Source: Velamenicoccus sp964471325 | Lineage (GTDB): Bacteria; Omnitrophota; Gorgyraeia; Velamenicoccales; Velamenicoccaceae | DNA: 64,000 nucleotides | Assembly (NCBI GenBank): GCA_964471325.1 | Contig: CAYYFL010000002.1 | Span: forward strand, 1 to 64,000 | Reading direction: 5' to 3' | Part shown: positions 59,272 through 64,000 of the stretch, piece by piece | Layout: the number at the start of each line of letters is the position of its first letter | Numbering within the stretch: the stretch's first letter is position 1 | Made by a program: the position numbers and the translations under genes | The notes under the pieces: generated by a model | Databases searched by the model: none | Told to the model about the DNA's origin: nothing | What the model saw: only the letters and a program-made list of their open reading frames with translations

Positions 59272-60564
59272 CTATAATTTGACAACCTTGGGTGACCGCA
59301 CTTTGACGGCATTGCGCGTGTCAACGATCAATCTGGCGTGTTCCACGATCATCTGACGATCGAAACAATCGTGGTCCGTGACGATCACGACGCAATCGGC
59401 CTTCTTGAGCATCGCCGGAGCCAGCCGGCTGCTCTTCATCTTAAGCTGCATATGTTCGAAAAACGGCACAAAAGGATCGTTGTAAGCCACCTTGGCCCCT
59501 TTATGCAACAGCTCTTCCATGACATCGAAAGCCGGCGATTCCCTGTAATCGCCGACGTTCTTTTTGTAAGCGACGCCCAAGATCAGGATGCGGGCCCCCT
59601 GGATGCTCTTGCCGCGTGCATTCAGGGCATCGGCGACCCTGGCGACGACATATTCCGGCATGGCGCCGTTGACCTGGGCCGCCAGCTCGATGAATCTCGC
59701 CTCAAAACCGTATACACGCGCCTTCCAGGAGAGATATAAAGGATCAATGGGGATGCAATGGCCGCCCAGGCCCGGGCCGGGATAAAATGCCATGAATCCG
59801 AAAGGTTTCGTCCGGGCCGCATCGATGACCTCCCAAACGTCGATGTCCATCTTATGACACATCAGCGCCAGCTCATTGACGAGCCCGATATTGACGGAGC
59901 GAAAGGTGTTTTCCAGAAGCTTGACCGTTTCGGCGACGCGAGTCGAAGAAACAGGATACACCGTGTCGACCGCCTGTTCATACAGCGCCCGGGCGGCCGC
60001 GGTGCAGGCCGGCGTCACTCCGCCCACAACCTTGGGGATGTTCCTCGTCTGATATTTCCGGTTGCCCGGATCCACCCTTTCCGGCGAAAACGCCAGGTAA
60101 AAATCCCGGCCGGCCTTGAACCCCTTGGCTTCAAACAGGGGCAAGAGCACCTCTTCGGTCGTGCCCGGATATGTCGTGCTCTCCAGGATGATCAGTTGTC
60201 CCTTCTTCAGATACCGGGCGATCTGTTCGGCCGATTGGACGATGTAAGAAATATCCGGTTCTTTGGTCTTGCGTAAAGGTGTAGGGACGCAGATGTTGAC
60301 GGTATCCACGCCGCTAAGCGCGGTATACGCTGTCGTCGCCGACAAAAACCCCCTGGAAACAAGATCTGCCACTTCAGACGAAGACACGTCCTGGATATAG
60401 GATTTTTTCCTTCGGATGGCGTCGACCTTGGAGGCGTCAAGGTCTATGCCGACGACCTCGATGCCGGCCCTGGCAAATTCGACCGCCAGCGGAAGACCGA
60501 CGTAGCCGAGACCGATGACGGCGCTGCGGACTTTCTTTTCCTTGATCTTCTTGATAAGATCCAT
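59272..60564 (-). CDS. UDP-sugar 6-dehydrogenase (WbpO/WecC-like)
   Basis: A 430-residue nucleotide-sugar dehydrogenase: GLGYVGLPLAVEFARAGIEV, STTYPGTTEEVLLP, the catalytic-site region GPGLGGHCIPIDP with the active Cys and LGVAYKKNVGDYRESPA. Oxidises UDP-HexNAc C6 to a uronate by two steps. The C-terminal half is intact. Follows the diacylglycerol kinase gene. Confidence 0.93.
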   Translation of the reverse strand: MDLIKKIKEKKVRSAVIGLGYVGLPLAVEFARAGIEVVGIDLDASKVDAIRRKKSYIQDVSSSEVADLVSRGFLSATTAYTALSGVDTVNICVPTPLRKTKEPDISYIVQSAEQIARYLKKGQLIILESTTYPGTTEEVLLPLFEAKGFKAGRDFYLAFSPERVDPGNRKYQTRNIPKVVGGVTPACTAAARALYEQAVDTVYPVSSTRVAETVKLLENTFRSVNIGLVNELALMCHKMDIDVWEVIDAARTKPFGFMAFYPGPGLGGHCIPIDPLYLSWKARVYGFEARFIELAAQVNGAMPEYVVARVADALNARGKSIQGARILILGVAYKKNVGDYRESPAFDVMEELLHKGAKVAYNDPFVPFFEHMQLKMKSSRLAPAMLKKADCVVIVTDHDCFDRQMIVEHARLIVDTRNAVKVRSPKVVKL

Positions 60565-60580
60565 TCATCCTCCCCAAAAA

Positions 60581-60964
60581 TTACAGATGGCAGACTGACG
60601 CGGCCAAATGCAGAAGCCGCGGCATAAAAACGATAATGCCAATGACAAAAGCGTTGACCGAAGCAATGAATACGCCTCCGGCAACAATGTCTTTCAACAA
60701 CTTGACGTCCGGATGGTAGCGGTCGCCGTGCACGAAATCCAGCAAAAGCTCAAAGGCCGTATTGGCCGTTTCGGCGATCAACACCAGGGCGATCGAGAAA
60801 ACAATAAAAATGAACTCAATGGGCGTCACTCTCAAAAACAGGCAAAGCGATACAGCCGCCGCGCCGAAGACAAGATGGATCTTCATGTTGCGTTCATTGC
60901 GGACCACAAAAAGGATCCCGTCCAAGGCCAGCTTGAAACTTTGGACTAATGTCCGTCGATACAT
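60581..60964 (-). CDS. DgkA-type kinase (diacylglycerol/undecaprenol kinase)
   Basis: A 127-residue membrane enzyme with three helices: FKLALDGILFVVRNERNMKIH in part, ETANTAFELLLDF with the catalytic Glu/Asn and KLLKDIVAGGVFIAS. In a polysaccharide cluster an undecaprenol kinase role (supplying carrier lipid) is plausible. Starts four bases after the Wzz gene ends. Confidence 0.9.
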   Translation of the reverse strand: MYRRTLVQSFKLALDGILFVVRNERNMKIHLVFGAAAVSLCLFLRVTPIEFIFIVFSIALVLIAETANTAFELLLDFVHGDRYHPDVKLLKDIVAGGVFIASVNAFVIGIIVFMPRLLHLAASVCHL

Positions 60965-60967
60965 CCT

Positions 60968-61588
60968 TTAGCTCTCCGTCTGACGAACCCGGTATTCCAA
61001 CAACAGCACCAGCCCCATGCCGGCGCAGGCGCCCAAAAGAACACCGGCGGCTACTGCAGCCAGAAGGTTCGGCGCAACGGCCCTCGAAGGCATCTGCGGC
61101 CGCTTATAGACGATGAAAGCCCCCCTGTGCCGGGCGATAAACATATCATCAAGAGTGCCCACCACGGCCGCGGCTTCGCCGGGGTTCCTGCTCCTGAAAG
61201 AGATCTCAAACAGATTCTGTCCCTTCAGACGCACAGCAATCTTCCTTCTCAGTCCCAGGATCAGCTTTTCGTACTCTTTTTCCGTCTTAAGGTCCCGCGC
61301 GAGGTTCAAATGATCCACCACCTGCACAAGATTGTTGATATCGACGATCTGCTCGCGGATCATGGATATGCGGCGGCCGACACTGCTGCCAAAAAAAGGA
61401 AGAGGCGTCCTGGCCTCCTCGGCTATGATAAGACTGGAGGATTCATAAACCTTCGGCTGCACGGCCCAAAAGATCACACCGCCGATGAAGCCGGCGATTG
61501 CAGGGACCCATACGTACCACCTGCGGCGCAGGAACATTTTTTTATCATCGAACATCAGCCGTAAAAAATCCGCAAGAGAATCACCCAT
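60968..61588 (-). CDS. Wzz/chain-length determinant family protein
   Basis: A 206-residue protein with two membrane segments (about 28-45 and 170-195) enclosing a periplasmic alpha/beta part that begins VYESSSLIIAEE. Shorter than typical Wzz (about 330) and with no C-terminal kinase. Sets polymer length or guides export. First gene of the cluster, with AGGAGG before the ATG. Confidence 0.82.
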   Translation of the reverse strand: MGDSLADFLRLMFDDKKMFLRRRWYVWVPAIAGFIGGVIFWAVQPKVYESSSLIIAEEARTPLPFFGSSVGRRISMIREQIVDINNLVQVVDHLNLARDLKTEKEYEKLILGLRRKIAVRLKGQNLFEISFRSRNPGEAAAVVGTLDDMFIARHRGAFIVYKRPQMPSRAVAPNLLAAVAAGVLLGACAGMGLVLLLEYRVRQTES

Positions 61589-61658
61589 CGCATGCCTCCT
61601 AATCCTTCAAGTGCCCGCTGCGAAGAATATCTCCCTGAACCCTTCAAACCTTCTTTCT

Positions 61659-61687
61659 GTTATAACGTAAATCGGCGGCTTTGACCA
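61659..61687 (-). promoter_or_regulatory. Promoter of the polysaccharide cluster
   Basis: TGGTCA (61682-61687), 17-bp spacer, TATAAC (61659-61664), about 70 bases ahead of the Wzz-like gene. The rest of the 61589-61793 gap shows no gene. Confidence 0.5.
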
Positions 61688-61793
61688 TAGTTTTCTGCCG
61701 GCCGCACGCCCAGACCTCGGAGATACCCGGAGGGCCGGACAGGAGCGATCTTGAGGGATTCGGCATCGGCGTCCTGTGGGAAATAAAAGTTCT

Positions 61794-62705
61794 TCAGGCG
61801 AGTTCAACCATCTTGTCGATGGCGCGGCGGGCGCGGCGGCGGATATCGTCGGAAACAGAAACGACGGTCTTGTTCTCTTCCAAAGACCAAAGAACCTTTT
61901 CCAGGGTCGTGCGTTTCATGTTGGGGCAGACCGCGTTTTCCGATGCAGGATAGAATTTCTTGTCCGGGTTGTCCTTCTGGAGCCTGTGGATCATGCCGGC
62001 CTCCGTGCCGACAATGAATTCCCTGGCCGAGGATTTCTTGGCAAAGGCGCACATCTTCCCCGTCGAAAGCACCTCGTCCGCAAGCTCAACGACCTCAGGC
62101 CGGCATTCGGGATGCACCATGACCTTTGCGCCCGGATGCTGGCGCACCTTTTTGATGATATCCTCGGGAAGGATCTTGACGTGCGTGGGACAATACCCCT
62201 CCCAGGCGATCAGGCGCTTGTTGGTTTTTTTGGAAACATAATCCGCAAGATATTTATCGGGAACGAAAATAATCTCTTCATTCTTGAGCTTGGAAATAAT
62301 ATCCACGGCATTGGTTGATGTGCAGCAGACATCCAGCTCGGCCTTAACATCCGCGGGTGTGTTGACATAGCCGACGACAATGGCCTTGGGGTGGCGCGCC
62401 TTGAGCTGGCGGACATCCTCGGCATCGATCATGTTGGCCATCGGACATCCGGCCATCGGATCGGGGATCAGGATGGTCTTGTCGGGACACAGGATAGAGG
62501 CCGTCTCCGCCATGAAATAGACGCCGCAGAAAACAATGACTTTTTTGTCGGACTTGGCGGCAAGCCGGCTGAGTTCCAGCGAATCCCCGCAATGGTCGGC
62601 GATATCCTGGACCTCGGGCAGCTGATAATTGTGCGCCAGGATCGCGGCATTGCGCTCTTTTCTCAATCTGTCGATCTTCTGAACAATCTCCTTATTATGA
62701 GGCAT
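61794..62705 (-). CDS. nadA: Quinolinate synthase A
   Basis: A 303-residue [4Fe-4S] enzyme for NAD synthesis: AAILAHNYQLPEVQDIADH, GVYFMAETA with the first cluster Cys just before, YCPTHVKI, HPECRPEVV and the CPNM motif holding the last Cys. Start at 62705 has AAGGGA upstream and overlaps the end of mnmA. nadB and nadC are not present. Confidence 0.95.
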   Translation of the reverse strand: MPHNKEIVQKIDRLRKERNAAILAHNYQLPEVQDIADHCGDSLELSRLAAKSDKKVIVFCGVYFMAETASILCPDKTILIPDPMAGCPMANMIDAEDVRQLKARHPKAIVVGYVNTPADVKAELDVCCTSTNAVDIISKLKNEEIIFVPDKYLADYVSKKTNKRLIAWEGYCPTHVKILPEDIIKKVRQHPGAKVMVHPECRPEVVELADEVLSTGKMCAFAKKSSAREFIVGTEAGMIHRLQKDNPDKKFYPASENAVCPNMKRTTLEKVLWSLEENKTVVSVSDDIRRRARRAIDKMVELA

Positions 62706-63804
62706 CAGATTTCCCTTGTTCGATCCTGGCCCCCCCGAGAACCAGGTCGTTGTTGTAAAAAACAATGAACTGCCCCGGGGTGACGGCGCGCTGGGCTTCG
62801 GAAAAAACCACCTCCAAACGCGTCCTGGTCAGGCGCGTAATCTTCGCCGGGACTTGCGGCTGATTATACCTTATTTTGGCTTCTACATACCGATTTTTCT
62901 CAAAATTCCGCGCGCAGTACGCGCAGAGCCAGTTCGGCCCGACGGCGGTGAGGCCGCGGCTGAACAACGCTTCCCGGGGGCCGACAATGACTTTGTTTTC
63001 TTTTTCGTCCAGCCTGACCACATAAAGAGGGTGGGCTGCGGAGATCCCCAAGCCCTCCCTCTGGCCGACGGTATAATTGAAAATACCGCGGTGGCTTCCG
63101 AGAACGTTATCGCAAAGATCCGTGATGGCCCCGGGCCAGAAACAGGCCCGATTCAAACGTTTCCTCAGGAAGGCGCGGTAATCGTTGCCGGGCACAAAAC
63201 AGATCTCCTGGCTCCCCGGCTTGTCTGCAACCGACAGTCCTCTTTTCAGGGCGGTCCTGCGGACCTCCTCTTTCGTCATGCGGCCCAGCGGAAAGAGAAT
63301 GCGCGCCAGCTCCCTCCTTTTGACAAGACACAGGAAATACGACTGGTCCTTTTTCTGGTCTATCCCCTTCCTGAGGACATAGGCCTTCCCTTCTTTTTCC
63401 AGGCGCGCATAGTGCCCCGTCGCCAATTTTGCCATGCCCAGGGCACGGGCCTTTTGCAGCAGCTTCCCGAACTTCAGGTACTGGTTACAGCGCACGCAAG
63501 GGTTGGGGGTACGACCTGAAATGTATTCAGAGACAAAATCAAGAACAACCGTCTCTTCCAGATCCCCGGCAAAATTCAAGACGTAGTGAGGGATACCGAT
63601 ATCATGGGCGACGCGCCGGGCATCTTCAACTCCCTCCAGACCGCAGCAAGCCGGCCGCCGGCCCGGCGCTATTTCCGCCTGATGCCGAGACAAGGAAAAG
63701 CACATCGTCACGCCGACGACGTCGTAACCCCGCTCTTTGAGGATGAGTGCGGCGACGGAAGAATCCACGCCGCCGCTCATCGCGACCATCACTTTTTTAG
63801 CCAT
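62695..63804 (-). CDS. mnmA: tRNA-specific 2-thiouridylase MnmA
   Basis: A 369-residue enzyme making s2U34 in tRNA Lys/Glu/Gln: PP-loop SGGVDSSVAALIL, catalytic Cys pair in NPCVRCNQ and GSQEICFVP, TGHYARL and NYTVGQREGLGI. Six bases separate it from the TonB-dependent receptor stop upstream; the same operon also contains nadA. Confidence 0.95.
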   Translation of the reverse strand: MAKKVMVAMSGGVDSSVAALILKERGYDVVGVTMCFSLSRHQAEIAPGRRPACCGLEGVEDARRVAHDIGIPHYVLNFAGDLEETVVLDFVSEYISGRTPNPCVRCNQYLKFGKLLQKARALGMAKLATGHYARLEKEGKAYVLRKGIDQKKDQSYFLCLVKRRELARILFPLGRMTKEEVRRTALKRGLSVADKPGSQEICFVPGNDYRAFLRKRLNRACFWPGAITDLCDNVLGSHRGIFNYTVGQREGLGISAAHPLYVVRLDEKENKVIVGPREALFSRGLTAVGPNWLCAYCARNFEKNRYVEAKIRYNQPQVPAKITRLTRTRLEVVFSEAQRAVTPGQFIVFYNNDLVLGGARIEQGKSDAS

Positions 63805-63810
63805 AAGGCC

Positions 63811-64000
63811 TTACCAGCTCCATGTTGCGCCCAAATTCACGGTCCGCCCCTGTTCCGGAATGCCTTCAATATCCTGAAACTCGGCATTGAAAAGGTTGTA
63901 CACCTCGAAAAAAACCTGCCATCGGCGCGCGACGTCAACGCTGACCTTGTCGCTGACGACCACCCAAGCCCTGCGGAGGGGTTTCTTTTTCATGAGGATG
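63811..64000 (-). CDS. C-terminal end of a TonB-dependent outer membrane receptor (5' part outside window)
   Basis: Only the last 62 codons are present. VYNLFNAEFQDIEGIPEQGRTV in part and the terminal aromatic strand LGATWSW match the last strands of TonB-dependent receptor barrels (BtuB/FepA-like). The substrate cannot be told. The frame is open to the edge of the window. Confidence 0.75.
   Translation of the reverse strand, partial: ILMKKKPLRRAWVVVSDKVSVDVARRWQVFFEVYNLFNAEFQDIEGIPEQGRTVNLGATWSW

Overview
The window reads as a chromosomal segment of an anaerobic, diderm (LPS-bearing) bacterium of the PVC/Omnitrophota type. This placement is inference. It rests on a lipid A block (lpxD, an lpxC-fabZ fusion, lpxA, lpxI) next to bamA and ompH, a TIGR04073 exosortase-associated protein, pyruvate:ferredoxin oxidoreductase with rubredoxin and a diiron flavoprotein, and a gene order otherwise best known from Firmicutes (ispE-spoVG-glmU-prs-ctc-pth, then rpsF-ssb-rpsR-rplI-dnaB). 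Nearly all genes lie on the minus strand; only the TIGR04073 gene and a PpiD/SurA-like chaperone are on plus. I see no prophage, transposase or CRISPR array.

Layout: 1-2.5 kb, an export adaptor and a TolC-type protein whose reading frame starts with a winged-helix DNA-binding domain. 2.6-5.9 kb, a sensor kinase, receiver and chagasin-like inhibitor operon, then TIGR04073. 6-8 kb, a TMTC-like membrane/TPR protein. 8-8.5 kb, tRNA-Arg, a tRNA remnant and palindromic repeats. 8.5-16.9 kb, a radical SAM enzyme, a CBM48 protein, lipid A genes, ompH and bamA. 16.9-26.7 kb, replication, translation, PRPP and isoprenoid genes with tRNA-Gln. 26.7-30.7 kb, split transketolase, a TPR lipoprotein, a 33-residue ribosomal-type protein and hisG. 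30.7-41.2 kb, PpiD, AmrS, ferredoxin, ferritin-like protein, FprA, Yip1 protein, rubredoxin, the POR operon and a Fur-family regulator with its operator. 41.2-44.8 kb, a thiol-redox operon. 44.8-54 kb, PgeF, RmuC, an ABC-2 exporter, an ornithine-lipid-type gene pair, a cyclophilin and a leaderless receiver. 54-61.7 kb, an extracellular polysaccharide cluster. 61.7-64 kb, nadA, mnmA and the end of a TonB-dependent receptor.

Functional themes: envelope building (lipid A, BamA, polysaccharide, ornithine lipid), pyruvate oxidation with low-potential carriers, and a large oxygen/peroxide defence set (FprA, rubredoxin, ferritin-like proteins, thioredoxin and glutaredoxin proteins, Fur/PerR).

The most striking unexplained signal is a family of composite palindromic intergenic elements between 19.3 and 40.5 kb. 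Read on the mRNA strand, each ends in a hairpin next to the Shine-Dalgarno sequence of rpsF, rpsR, rplY, porB, porC, porD or rubredoxin. The arms vary in sequence but keep pairing. One element is present as a perfect 296-bp duplicate on either side of rpsF-ssb. They could be cis-acting RNAs or a mobile palindromic repeat family that settles just upstream of ribosome binding sites; the window alone does not decide.
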